Part shown: positions 46,128-54,195 of the stretch, one piece after another
Numbering within the stretch: position 1 is the stretch's first letter
Layout of the letters: each line of letters starts with the position of its first letter
DNA from: Chitinophagaceae bacterium UBA1930
Lineage (GTDB): Bacteria > Bacteroidota > Bacteroidia > Chitinophagales > Chitinophagaceae
Assembly: GCA_002337145.1 (NCBI GenBank)
Contig: DDFK01000001.1
Span: 310,001 to 374,000 of the forward strand
Reading direction: 5' to 3'
Length of the DNA: 64,000 nucleotides
Notes under the pieces: model-generated
Told to the model about the DNA's origin: nothing
Databases searched by the model: none
Seen by the model: the letters and a program-made list of their open reading frames with translations, nothing else
Position numbers and translations under genes: made by a program

Positions 46128-46516
46128 TTAAGAAAAATTGTGAAGAAGCAAATAGCTGTTGAATACCATAATGCAAAAAGGGACAGTAGCACCAGTTGCT
46201 CCAGTTGAACCCGTTGAGCCAGTTGCTCCTACTACAAGAATAATTACCCAGTTAGGAGAACTAGGTGTACCCTTGTCAAAATAAAATCCATCTGTTCCGT
46301 CTGTTTGGTAAACAAGCAAACCTGTTGCAGGGTTGCTTATCGCTAGCCTTTGGCTGCAGTCATTCTTGGAACCAAGAGACCTTTTGAGGTCCCCTTTACA
46401 TCAAGCAAGGCACTGTTGTCTGGTGCAGAGCCATCTGTGTTAATGCCCACATTTTGGGAGAAGGCTGTAGTAGACGCCATTAATAAAATGGCAAGCAGTA
46501 GTTTTTTGAAATTCAT
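46128..46516 (-). pseudogene. Frameshifted, truncated paralogue of the collagen-like surface protein
   Basis: From ATG at 46516 the frame encodes MNFKKLLLAILLMASTTAFS and then NVGINTDGSAPDNSALLDVKGTSKG, closely matching the intact gene at 46677. It stops after TAAKG near 46347. One base appears lost around 46352; in the shifted frame the text resumes as RLAISNPATGLLVYQTDGTD and FYFDKGTP, then only five GxT triplets before an unrelated end. The whole collagen-like and C-terminal part is missing. The intact gene and its terminator lie directly upstream on the same strand. A sequencing error could explain the shift but not the truncation. Confidence 0.8.
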
Positions 46517-46565
46517 GTTTTGTTTAATTGGACAGTTTATTTTATAAGAGAAATGGCTAACTAAT

Positions 46566-46603
46566 AAAAAAGCAGAGCATCCATTGGGATGCTCTGCTTT
46601 TTT
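46566..46603 (-). terminator. Intrinsic terminator of the collagen-like gene
   Basis: A 17-bp perfect stem (46566-46582 with 46587-46603, core GCAGAGCATCC/GGATGCTCTGC, loop ATTG) has A- and T-runs on both ends, so it could work in both directions. It lies 73 bp after the stop of the collagen-like gene. Confidence 0.9.
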
Positions 46604-46676
46604 ATGCTTTTGTTGGAGATAAAACCAACTAAGTCCACATACTTGGTATCATATTAAACGCCAAGCAGCATTTACA

Positions 46677-48371
46677 TTAAGTTTTTATGGCTACATACCA
46701 ATTGCCGCCACCATCAGAAATTAGGTCTACTATGTAAAGTACGGATAAACTGGTTAAATTGGCATTTCCTGCAATCCCATCTTGTATTTTATCAGTGCCT
46801 GCCCTATTTATAGTGAAACTACCAGATGTTACATTGGTACATATAATAACAAGATGCTGACCTACTGTTGAGGCAGGGGGCAAGGTTACTGATGCTCCAC
46901 TAGTAATTGTATAAACTACCGACGTTCCCGATATTGTATTACCATTTGTAAGGTTTGTGCCCATTGAATAATTAGCGCTGCCAGGAATAGTAATATTGGC
47001 ACTACCATCAAAAGAAACCCCGTTAATGGTACGTGCTGTTGCCAGTGTTGTTGCTTTACCAGCGGTTAAGCTTGCTGCTGTACCACTAATATTTGTGCCC
47101 ACCAATGCACTTGGTGTCCCCAAAGCAGGTGTTACCAATGTTGGGGAACTAGCCAAAACAACATTGCCAGCTCCTGTGGTACCAGAGCTTGCCGAACCCA
47201 AAGCTGCGGCTATATGGTTACCTGATGTGGCATTATTGGCAATACTCAATACCAATGAACCTGCGGATGACGTAATGTCGCCGCCTGTATATGCTGGCAT
47301 TGCACTACTAGGAACAGTGGTTACTGGAGTAGTAGGTGCAAATGGGGTTGAGCCTGTTATATAAATTTGGTTAGCAGCAGAACCATTTGCAAAACCTGCA
47401 CCTGTTGAACCAGTGGCTCCGGTTACACCGTTGGCTCCTGTGGCTCCGGTTGCACCATTTGCTCCTGTTGAACCTGTTACACCATTTGCACCTGTCGCTC
47501 CAGTTACGCCATTGGCTCCAGTTGCTCCAGTTACACCATTGGCACCTGTCGCTCCGGTTACGCCATTGGCTCCCGTTGCTCCAGTTACACCATTTGCTCC
47601 TGTGGCTCCGGTTACGCCGTTGGCTCCTGTGGCTCCGGTTGCACCGTTGGCACCTGTTGAACCTGTTACACCATTTGCACCTGTGGCTCCCGTTACACCG
47701 TTGGCTCCGGTTGCACCGTTGGCACCTGTGGCTCCGGTTGCACCGTTGGCTCCTGTTGAACCTGTTACACCATTTGCACCTGTCGCTCCGGTTACGCCAT
47801 TGGCTCCAGTTGCTCCAGTTACACCATTAGCACCTGTGGCTCCCGTTACACCATTAGCACCTGTGGCTCCCGTTACACCATTTGCTCCTGTGGCTCCAGT
47901 TACACCATTAGCTCCGGTTGCACCGTTGGCACCTGTTGAACCTGTTACGCCATTTGCACCTGTGGCCCCCGTTACGCCGTTAGCTCCCGTTGCTCCAGTT
48001 ACACCATTTGCTCCTGTTGAACCTGTGGCTCCGGTTGCACCGTTGGCACCTGTTGCTCCAGTAGCACCCGTTGCACCAACAGCTCCTACAGTTATGAATT
48101 GCCAATTGGGCACAGCGGGTGTGCCTTTATTGAAATAGAAACCATCTGTTCCATCTGTTTGATAAACTAAAAGACCCGTAGCTGGGTTTGCAATAGCCAA
48201 CCTTTGTGCAGCGGTCATTCTTGGTATCAATATACCTTTTGAAGTATGCTTCACATCCAGCATGGCACTATTGTCTGGTGTTGAGCCATCTGTATTAATG
48301 CCCACGTTTTGGGAAAAAGCTGGAATGGCAGACATTAACAAAATGGCAAGCAGTAGTTGTTTGAAATTCAT
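46677..48371 (-). CDS. Secreted collagen-like Gly-X-Y repeat protein
   Basis: 564 residues in four parts: signal peptide (1-20), a head with NVGINTDGS and the phrase SKGILIPRMTAAQRLAI plus NPATGLLVYQTDGTDGFYF (21-95), 77 Gly-X-Y triplets (96-326, mostly GAT-GAN-GVT), and a tail-fibre-like C-terminal domain (327-564) with ATTLATARTINGVSFDGSAN. Likely an extracellular stalked adhesin or fibre, with the triplets forming a triple helix. Bacterial collagen-like proteins lack hydroxyproline; Thr and Asn in place of Pro are typical here. A degraded paralogue lies downstream. No membrane anchor or sorting signal is seen. Confidence 0.9.
   Translation of the reverse strand: MNFKQLLLAILLMSAIPAFSQNVGINTDGSTPDNSAMLDVKHTSKGILIPRMTAAQRLAIANPATGLLVYQTDGTDGFYFNKGTPAVPNWQFITVGAVGATGATGATGANGATGATGSTGANGVTGATGANGVTGATGANGVTGSTGANGATGANGVTGATGANGVTGATGANGVTGATGANGVTGATGANGVTGATGANGVTGSTGANGATGATGANGATGANGVTGATGANGVTGSTGANGATGATGANGVTGATGANGVTGATGANGVTGATGANGVTGATGANGVTGATGANGVTGSTGANGATGATGANGVTGATGSTGAGFANGSAANQIYITGSTPFAPTTPVTTVPSSAMPAYTGGDITSSAGSLVLSIANNATSGNHIAAALGSASSGTTGAGNVVLASSPTLVTPALGTPSALVGTNISGTAASLTAGKATTLATARTINGVSFDGSANITIPGSANYSMGTNLTNGNTISGTSVVYTITSGASVTLPPASTVGQHLVIICTNVTSGSFTINRAGTDKIQDGIAGNANLTSLSVLYIVDLISDGGGNWYVAIKT
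47394..48086 (-). repeat. Tandem 27-bp repeats encoding GAT-GAN-GVT
   Basis: A 693-bp low-complexity tract of 77 triplet codons groups, built mainly of 9-residue modules with higher-order spacers starting GSTGANGAT. Neighbouring modules are nearly identical at DNA level. Unit length is a multiple of three, so gain or loss of units keeps the frame. Such repeats assemble poorly from short reads, so the copy number may be wrong. Confidence 0.92.
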
Positions 48372-48640
48372 GTTGGTTAATTGTTTTGTATAATGATGGT
48401 TCTAACGAACAATGGTAATTGCTACACCGGCATTGCTAATGCCAACTGTATTAGGTGCATTTGGAAAGGACCTGCTGAAATAGCAAAGTAAACAATGGTT
48501 TCTTTCTCATGGTAGGTAGCTTAAGGGTATATCAAGTGGCACATCAATCACGCCACATCACCAAAATTATATTTTTTGTAGGTTCATTATCTTTTTTCTT
48601 GCAAAATTTGTTAAAACATATTTTATTGTACGTTCATCGC

Positions 48641-49210
48641 ATGTATCCAAACCTAGTAGCACATATTAACCGTTTTGTAGAACTTAGCGAAGATGAAGCT
48701 ATGCAGCTTTTTCATTTTATAAAACCGTTACAAGTAAAGAAGAAAGGATTTATCTTAAAAGAAGGCCAGATTTGCAAGGCCGACTATTTTGTGGAGCAGG
48801 GTTGCCTGCGTATGTTTTTCATCAACGATAAAGGCATTGAGCAGATAACACAGTTTGCATTGGAGCATTGGTGGATTGCAGACTATTTTAGTATGCTGAA
48901 CCAAAAGAAAACGCCCTTTTATATACAGGCCATTGAAACATCGGAAATATTATGCATTGAACTGAAAACACAATCCGCACTTTTTAAACAGTTGCCCCAA
49001 ATAGAGAGCTATTTCAGGATGATGGCACAAAAAGCCTATGCTGCTTCGCAAATACGGACAAAGTTCCTGCACGATTTTTCGAAAGAAGAAAGCTACCGCC
49101 ATTTCAGCAGTTCGTTCCCCGAATTTGTACAAAGAGTACCGCAGTATATGCTGGCGTCTTACTTGGGTTTAACACCCGAATACCTGAGTGAGATCAGGAA
49201 GAAAAAATAA
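48641..49210 (+). CDS. Crp/Fnr-family transcription regulator
   Basis: 189 residues from MYPNLVAHINRFVELSEDEA; the longer frame adds a 44-codon hydrophobic stretch with no family match. A cyclic-nucleotide-binding-like domain (KKGFILKEGQICKADYFVEQGCLRMFF) precedes a helix-turn-helix ending YMLASYLGLTPEYLSEIRKKK, the compact form common in Bacteroidota. It may bind a small effector or none. Candidate promoters TTTG-N18-TACGTTCA (48607-48636) and TAGGTTCA (48579) share a 12-base word (TTGTAsGTTCAT). Its likely target is the AhpD-like gene downstream. Confidence 0.88.
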   Translation: MYPNLVAHINRFVELSEDEAMQLFHFIKPLQVKKKGFILKEGQICKADYFVEQGCLRMFFINDKGIEQITQFALEHWWIADYFSMLNQKKTPFYIQAIETSEILCIELKTQSALFKQLPQIESYFRMMAQKAYAASQIRTKFLHDFSKEESYRHFSSSFPEFVQRVPQYMLASYLGLTPEYLSEIRKKK

Positions 49211-49223
49211 CTTTCGTGCATTT

Positions 49224-49268
49224 CTTAAACTGGTTTAAGTTTTAACAAAAAGCGGCAAAATAGTTTTG
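49224..49268 (+). promoter_or_regulatory. Palindromic operator and -7 element before the AhpD-like gene
   Basis: CTTAAAC-TG-GTTTAAG (49224-49239) is a perfect 7-bp inverted repeat, and TAGTTTTG at 49261-49268 matches TAnnTTTG. The palindrome sits just upstream of the expected -33 region, where a Crp-type activator would bind. Transcription start near 49272 gives a 20-base leader. Confidence 0.55.
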
Positions 49269-49291
49269 TGTCTCAATAAAAAACAGACACC

Positions 49292-49729
49292 ATGAACACA
49301 AGATTAAACATTGCAACCGTGCAGCCAGAAGCGTATAAAGCCATGTATGGATTGGAAAAATACCTGCAGACATCCAAGCTGAGCATTACCGAAAAAGACC
49401 TGATCAAAATAAGGGCCTCGCAAATAAACGGTTGTGCATTTTGCATAAACATGCATACCAAAGATGCACGCCAGCATGGCGAAACCGAGCAACGTATTTA
49501 TTTGCTGAATGCGTGGAAAGAAACCGGTCTTTTTTCAGAAGAAGAGAAAATCATTCTCGCTTTGACTGAGGAAATTACCCATATTTCGCAAGGCGGTGTT
49601 ACTGAAAGCACCTATCAACAGGCATTGCAATTGTTTGATGAAACGTATGTGGCACAGATCATCATGATGGCGGTAACCATCAATGCCTGGAACAGGATTG
49701 CCATTAGTACACAGTTACAGCCCGAATAA
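49292..49729 (+). CDS. AhpD-like / carboxymuconolactone decarboxylase family protein
   Basis: 145 residues with the redox motif CAFCINMH: Cys48, Cys51 and His55, and the proton-relay Glu region EKDLIKIRASQINGC. This is the AhpD-type alkylhydroperoxidase fold. It probably reduces peroxides or acts as a thiol-based stress enzyme. Pairing with a Crp-type regulator immediately upstream is common in Bacteroidota as far as I recall. Monocistronic, ended by the hairpin at 49750. Confidence 0.9.
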   Translation: MNTRLNIATVQPEAYKAMYGLEKYLQTSKLSITEKDLIKIRASQINGCAFCINMHTKDARQHGETEQRIYLLNAWKETGLFSEEEKIILALTEEITHISQGGVTESTYQQALQLFDETYVAQIIMMAVTINAWNRIAISTQLQPE

Positions 49730-49749
49730 AATGGCATAAATAACCGGAT

Positions 49750-49783
49750 AAAAGTGGGCATACTAATATGCCCACTTTTTTAT
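49750..49783 (+). terminator. Intrinsic terminator of the AhpD-like gene
   Basis: AAAAGTGGGCATA (49750-49762) pairs with TATGCCCACTTTT (49767-49779), loop CTAA, followed by a T-run. Confidence 0.9.
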
Positions 49784-49801
49784 TGATACTACCAGAAGCA
49801 G

Positions 49802-49853
49802 TTGTGCGAAAAATTTTGTGTTAAAAAAAACTAGCACAGAATTTTTCGCACAA
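49802..49853. repeat. Long imperfect hairpin of unknown role (19-bp arms)
   Basis: TTGTGCGAAAAATTTTGTG at 49802-49820 pairs with CACAGAATTTTTCGCACAA at 49835-49853, 18 of 19 positions plus one T/G, around an A-rich 14-nt loop. No T-run follows in either direction, and it lies 20 bp past a proper terminator, so it is not an obvious second terminator. The following 190 bp to the next gene hold a weak 46-codon frame (49861-50001) and nothing else I can support. Confidence 0.6.
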
Positions 49854-50043
49854 GCAGTTAATGCATCAAGTCAACCTATCATCCAAATTGATACACTATC
49901 CACAAACAGCATCCCAACAAAACCCGATGGGTATTACATACATGATGTTTACACCTGATCCGACAGACAAGGGCTTGCAACAGGAAGCAGAGCTGATGTG
50001 AATTGGGAACGAAAATATTTTGTATTACAGCACTTATAGGATA

Positions 50044-51039
50044 CTACTTGGGAAAGCGGAACACAATTTCTCCATTGGTGTTTTCATCACTCTGCATGTT
50101 TAACCTGTATTCCTTGTTGTTTATGGTAATTACAACAAAAGCGGTATTGGGTGGAACAGTTCCTAGATTTTCAGCAAACAATACCAGCCTGTTTTCTGTT
50201 ATACTTCTATCAAGTTTCAGCTTAAAAGTAGTGGCAGTTGATTGTAGCAGCACGTGCCCTGCTATCAATTTACCATTGAGAAAAAGTGCAACAGAGTCGC
50301 CATCAATTTGGCCTACATCATACAGGTCTACCTGTATCGAGTCGGCATCTGCAATAATTTCTTTAAACAGTTTGTTGCTTCTTTGGGTTATGAGATGCAC
50401 ACTGGAATCGGCTTTGTTTGATTGTTGTTTTGCAGTAGTTGAAGGTTTTTCTTTTTCGTTATTGTCAATATCTATTGGCCTTGCAAAAGTGATAAATTTT
50501 GCCAATGTATGCAAATGCTCCGGCACAACTGTATGCCGAGGGGGCTTTATATCGGCTACCAGGTGCAGGTACTCACCGGTACTGTCAACATTATAGGTCC
50601 AACGGTAGTTCATGGTGGTCAAATCAATGTCATACCACCTTCCATTCACTGTATCTTTTGCATAAGTCTGTTCGCCAAAAATTTTACTGGAAACGTAGGC
50701 CCCTCCTTCCAACTTGGTGCCCGATCGTGTCATGGAAATATTCATGGTGTGTTTATCCATATCAACCTTCCCGACAAGGCTTGCATCGGAGCGTATATTA
50801 TGGCTCCTGTACTGAGCACTGCTTTCGCCTTTTAGCTTCATTTTTTTATTGATATCAATGATGTAATCCCTAATAAGGCCTGGTTGTTTGCTTGAATCTG
50901 TTGCCGCTACACAAACCCACTTCCCTGTAATATCCTGTGCAGTTACCTGCAACGGAGCCATGAACAATAACAGCATCCATAGCATGGCAAATGCTATTGC
51001 GTTTGCCTTATAGAAAGAATGTGGTTTTGAATTGAACAT
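50044..51039 (-). CDS. Secreted protein of unknown function, two beta-rich domains
   Basis: 331 residues. A hydrophobic signal (AIAFAMLWMLLLFMAPLQVTAQ) follows a 14-residue start. Domain one (36-170) begins DITGKWVCVAATDSS and resembles lipocalin-like layouts. A charged linker follows (EKEKPSTTAKQQSNKADSS). Domain two (about 225-331) contains VDLYDVGQIDGDSVALFLNG and KLKLDRSITENRLVLFAENLG, a beta-sandwich phrase I associate with Bacteroidota outer-surface proteins. No catalytic motif. It stands alone. Confidence 0.75.
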   Translation of the reverse strand: MFNSKPHSFYKANAIAFAMLWMLLLFMAPLQVTAQDITGKWVCVAATDSSKQPGLIRDYIIDINKKMKLKGESSAQYRSHNIRSDASLVGKVDMDKHTMNISMTRSGTKLEGGAYVSSKIFGEQTYAKDTVNGRWYDIDLTTMNYRWTYNVDSTGEYLHLVADIKPPRHTVVPEHLHTLAKFITFARPIDIDNNEKEKPSTTAKQQSNKADSSVHLITQRSNKLFKEIIADADSIQVDLYDVGQIDGDSVALFLNGKLIAGHVLLQSTATTFKLKLDRSITENRLVLFAENLGTVPPNTAFVVITINNKEYRLNMQSDENTNGEIVFRFPK

Positions 51040-51295
51040 ATATAAATATACTAAGCAAGCATGTACAAATGCCCGGAAGGTACATTGTTTGCAAAATACG
51101 CTGTAAGATTAAGCAGTGTTCCTGTGAGTCTATCGTATTATTATTGAAACTGATTTTCTATTGTGCCCTATCTGTTTTATAGGCTCAACTACAATCATTC
51201 AAAATGAGTTTCTACACCAATGCCCATAACAGTTATTTAACGCATGCTTTGCATTGGGGTTATATTATGATGGTTGCTTTGCAAAACCCATTACA

Positions 51296-52420
51296 ATGAA
51301 AACCACACTAGTTGTTTTTTGCTGTTTTGCAAGCCTTTTCATAAAGGCACAGTTACCCCAACAGCCACAGAATATCTTTATCATTACTACGGATGGCTTT
51401 CGCTGGCAGGAAGTGTTTAACGGGGCAGACGGCAATATTGTTGGCAACCCAAAGTATGTAGCTGACACCGCATTGCTGAAAGCTATTTACTGGGATGATG
51501 ACACCGCTATGAGAAGGAACAAACTGATGCCTTTTTTCTGGAACGTGATTGCCAAAAAGGGGCAGTTGTACGGCAACAGGAACTATGGCAATAAAATGAA
51601 CGTAAGCAATATCTACAAATTCTCCTACCCCGGCTACAACGAGATTTTTACAGGCTATGCCGATCTGAAATTCGTGCCCAACAAACCCGTACCCAACAGG
51701 AACACCAATATATTGGAATACCTGAACGCTCAGGATGCATATAAAGGAAAGGTAGTGGCCTTTGCATCTTGGAACATATTGCCTTTTATATTAAACGAAG
51801 ACAGGAGCAAGTTTGAAGTAAACGGTGGCTACGAAGCCATAAAGGATGCCGACAGCAATGCCGTTTTCCGTTTGATTAACCAGATAGAAGAAGGGGTAGC
51901 AGAAAAAGCGGCCACCCGTTACGATGAACTTACCTACCTATCTGCCCGTGAATACATTAAACAGAAACATCCCAAAGTGGCATTCATCGGTTTAGGCGAA
52001 ACAGATGAGTTTGCCCATAGCAACAGGTACGACCAGTACCTCTATGCAGCCAACAAGGTAGACAAGATGATTGCTGAATTGTGGTACATGGTGCAGAGCG
52101 ATCCTTTTTATAAAGACAATACCACTTTTATTATTACCACAGACCATGGCCGTGGCAGCAAGGCAAACACCTGGAACCAGCACAATACTTTTGTAAAAGG
52201 CAGTGGCGAAATATGGATGGCTTTGCTGGGGCCTGGCATTGTGCCCATTGGCGAAATGAAGCAGCAACAGAAGAATTTCCAGAAACAGATAGCTGCAACC
52301 GTAGCCATGCTGTTGGGGCAAACATTTGCAACGGACCATACAGTTGCGGAAGCCATTAACCTACCTGTACAGGCAAAGACCGAAAAGGAAAATGCCATTG
52401 TTGTAAACACAAGGAAATAA
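51296..52420 (+). CDS. Secreted alkaline-phosphatase-superfamily phosphodiesterase-like protein
   Basis: 374 residues from MKTTLVVFCCFASLFIKAQ, a signal peptide; the frame opens 14 codons earlier. The fold is recognisable from IFIITTDGFRWQEVFNGAD at the start, with metal-binding Asp, GLGETDEFAHSNRYDQYL in the middle and FIITTDHGRGSKANTWNQHN near the end, giving the two-metal Asp/His set. Members cleave phosphate or sulfate esters. The exact substrate is open. It converges on the helical-repeat gene; only 12 bp separate their ends. Confidence 0.85.
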   Translation: MKTTLVVFCCFASLFIKAQLPQQPQNIFIITTDGFRWQEVFNGADGNIVGNPKYVADTALLKAIYWDDDTAMRRNKLMPFFWNVIAKKGQLYGNRNYGNKMNVSNIYKFSYPGYNEIFTGYADLKFVPNKPVPNRNTNILEYLNAQDAYKGKVVAFASWNILPFILNEDRSKFEVNGGYEAIKDADSNAVFRLINQIEEGVAEKAATRYDELTYLSAREYIKQKHPKVAFIGLGETDEFAHSNRYDQYLYAANKVDKMIAELWYMVQSDPFYKDNTTFIITTDHGRGSKANTWNQHNTFVKGSGEIWMALLGPGIVPIGEMKQQQKNFQKQIAATVAMLLGQTFATDHTVAEAINLPVQAKTEKENAIVVNTRK

Positions 52421-52432
52421 TCTGAAAAGACA

Positions 52433-53989
52433 TTAGTCTTTCTTCCTACGCCTGCTTTGCATGAAGATCTCTTTACGAACATCCTGCACAGGCACTTTGC
52501 GTATCTTGCTTTCCAGCCAGGCAATAATATCGAGGTACATAAAGGAGCGGCTTTCCAATGGGTTGCCTTGTAGCTTCTCCAGCTTTTCTTTGAGTGATTT
52601 AAAAGCTGGTGTAAGTTTTTGCGGCGACAGTGAAAACGATTTACGGATGAACTTGAACACTTCTTCTTCGGCTGTACTTAAGTTATTCATTTTTGCCATA
52701 AAGCGGTACACCGATTTTATCAGGTATTCCAACAGGTTGTAATTGCCCAGTTCAAAATGGGCAATCAGGTGCAGCAGCCGTGCATAGCATTGCAGGTCGG
52801 TACGCAGGTCCACTTTCCAGTTAATGATCTTGTTGAGGTAATCAATCGCTTTTTCATTATTGCCACTACCAAAATACAGGCATGCAATTTTATAATAGAA
52901 TACCAGCACACGGTGCCTATCCAAGTGCAGGTAATATTCATCCAGCTTCACTTCTATATAAGGCACAAGCTGCAAACCTTCGGTAAAAGTACCTTCCAAA
53001 AAATGCTTATTTATTTTAGCAATATGCAGGTACACAAACACTTGAATTTTCACATTGATGTTGATGGTACCAGCTTCGGAGCTTGCAAAGTTTTCAAACC
53101 GTTTCACGGTTTCATCAAACTTTTCGTAATTGTTTAAATTGAAATGTGCACTAATTAAATTATGCAACCCACGAATGTATTGCCCTGCTTCTATGGTTTT
53201 CATAGCAGGCAGTTCATCAAATAGGTCAACCCATTTTTGTGTGTTACGGTAATAGGCCAACAAGTCTTGAAGTATGAAACCATACCAGCAATAGGATTGA
53301 TATAGATAAAGCCTTTCATAAAAACCCAAATCGTTTTTATTGACAACAGGCAGGTTGCTTTCAAAAAAAGATTTGACTGCATGTACATCCTTATCATCGC
53401 GGGCATGGCCATGTTTAATGTACCAGCTATACAGTTCCAATGCAAGGCTTGAGAGTTTGTTGATGATAGTTAAATGGCTATTGATGCCATCGGATTCTTT
53501 AGACAATTGCTCTGCCCTGTTTTCCATGCTGCGGGTTATGTGCAGGGCCTCTATTTTTTTTTCAAAGAAAACAGCTTGCAACTGAAAGGTGACCTGTTTG
53601 TGCTGCCTTGCGGTTTCTTTCAACTTATCCAGCACTTTAAGGCTTTGATGGTACAGCCCTTTGTTGTACAATATGCGGGCAAAGTCAAGCTGCTCATGCA
53701 ACAGTATATCGATATTGTTTTTATCTTCAATCAAACGCAGGCTGGCCAATATCAATTTGTACAAATGAGCCTTGATGTTGGATAGCTGCTGCTTTTTGAT
53801 CTCTTTGTTTTTTTTCAGCAACTGCTCTTCGTTATACTCGTCCATCTTGTCCAACGCATCAAACAACTGCACTACTTTCAAATCTTCGTTGCCCGAATTT
53901 CGCTGTACATATAGTTTAAAATTCCGCTTCTCCCCTTTTTCAAGCGATTTAACCAACTGAAACAATGTATCTGTATTCCTATTAGGCAT
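52433..53989 (-). CDS. Large helical-repeat (TPR-like) protein of unknown function
   Basis: 518 residues, almost all alpha-helical, with TPR-like patterns in YNKGLYHQSLKVLDKLKETA and LYFGSGNNEKAIDYLNKIINW. It starts MPNRNTDTLFQLVKSLEKGE and ends with a Lys/Arg-rich tail (MQSRRRKKD). No signal or membrane segment, so cytosolic. I think this is a conserved Bacteroidota family without a described function. A 10-bp hairpin lies 19 bp before its start, in its own leader. Confidence 0.72.
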   Translation of the reverse strand: MPNRNTDTLFQLVKSLEKGEKRNFKLYVQRNSGNEDLKVVQLFDALDKMDEYNEEQLLKKNKEIKKQQLSNIKAHLYKLILASLRLIEDKNNIDILLHEQLDFARILYNKGLYHQSLKVLDKLKETARQHKQVTFQLQAVFFEKKIEALHITRSMENRAEQLSKESDGINSHLTIINKLSSLALELYSWYIKHGHARDDKDVHAVKSFFESNLPVVNKNDLGFYERLYLYQSYCWYGFILQDLLAYYRNTQKWVDLFDELPAMKTIEAGQYIRGLHNLISAHFNLNNYEKFDETVKRFENFASSEAGTININVKIQVFVYLHIAKINKHFLEGTFTEGLQLVPYIEVKLDEYYLHLDRHRVLVFYYKIACLYFGSGNNEKAIDYLNKIINWKVDLRTDLQCYARLLHLIAHFELGNYNLLEYLIKSVYRFMAKMNNLSTAEEEVFKFIRKSFSLSPQKLTPAFKSLKEKLEKLQGNPLESRSFMYLDIIAWLESKIRKVPVQDVRKEIFMQSRRRKKD

Positions 53990-54007
53990 CGTAATCTATT
54001 TTATATA

Positions 54008-54030
54008 AAACCCTTTACAGTAAAGGGTTT
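54008..54030 (-). other. Hairpin in the leader of the helical-repeat gene
   Basis: AAACCCTTTA (54008-54017) pairs with TAAAGGGTTT (54021-54030), loop CAG. On the minus strand it is followed by TTTTATAT and then the start codon 19 bp on. The two neighbours diverge here, so there is no transcript for it to end; a leader regulatory role is possible. Confidence 0.5.
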
Positions 54031-54102
54031 CCACTAACCAGCAACCATTTACTTAGCGTAAAACAACATCAATTTTGATCTATTTTATACCAAAAACAAA
54101 TC

Positions 54103-54176
54103 TAAGTTCGTATTCGCAGGTTGTTTAATGAGTAATCGGCAGGCAATCCAACAAAATTAATCAACCTGCAATTTTT
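54103..54176 (+). promoter_or_regulatory. leuA leader: -7-like box and a terminator-like hairpin
   Basis: TAAGTTCG (54103-54110) is one base from TAnnTTTG, matching the variant seen before ilvE (TATATTCG). GCAGGTTG (54116-54123) pairs with CAACCTGC (54162-54169), then AATTTTT follows. A 10-codon frame (54128-54160) sits in the loop but has no Leu codons. It could be a leader attenuator, but the usual amino acid signal is missing. Confidence 0.4.
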
Positions 54177-54195
54177 ATCCTTCATTTATTTTGCT

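Noticed and set aside
47394..48086. The tandem repeats as a CRISPR array
   Set aside because: Units are contiguous, in frame and coding, with no unique spacers and no cas genes anywhere in the window.
47413..48138. Open frame of 241 codons (Pro-Val-Ala-Pro-type repeats) opposite the collagen-like tract
   Set aside because: It arises because the minus-strand Gly-X-Y codons lack stops when read in reverse; the minus frame has a signal peptide, head domain and paralogue, the plus frame has none.
49861..50001. 46-codon frame starting MHQVNLSSKL after the 49.8-kb hairpin
   Set aside because: Short, no recognisable motif, no promoter or RBS signal; could be chance or a gene remnant.
54128..54160. 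10-codon frame in the leuA hairpin loop as a leucine leader peptide
   Set aside because: It contains no Leu codons, so the normal attenuation logic does not apply; kept only as part of the leader structure.
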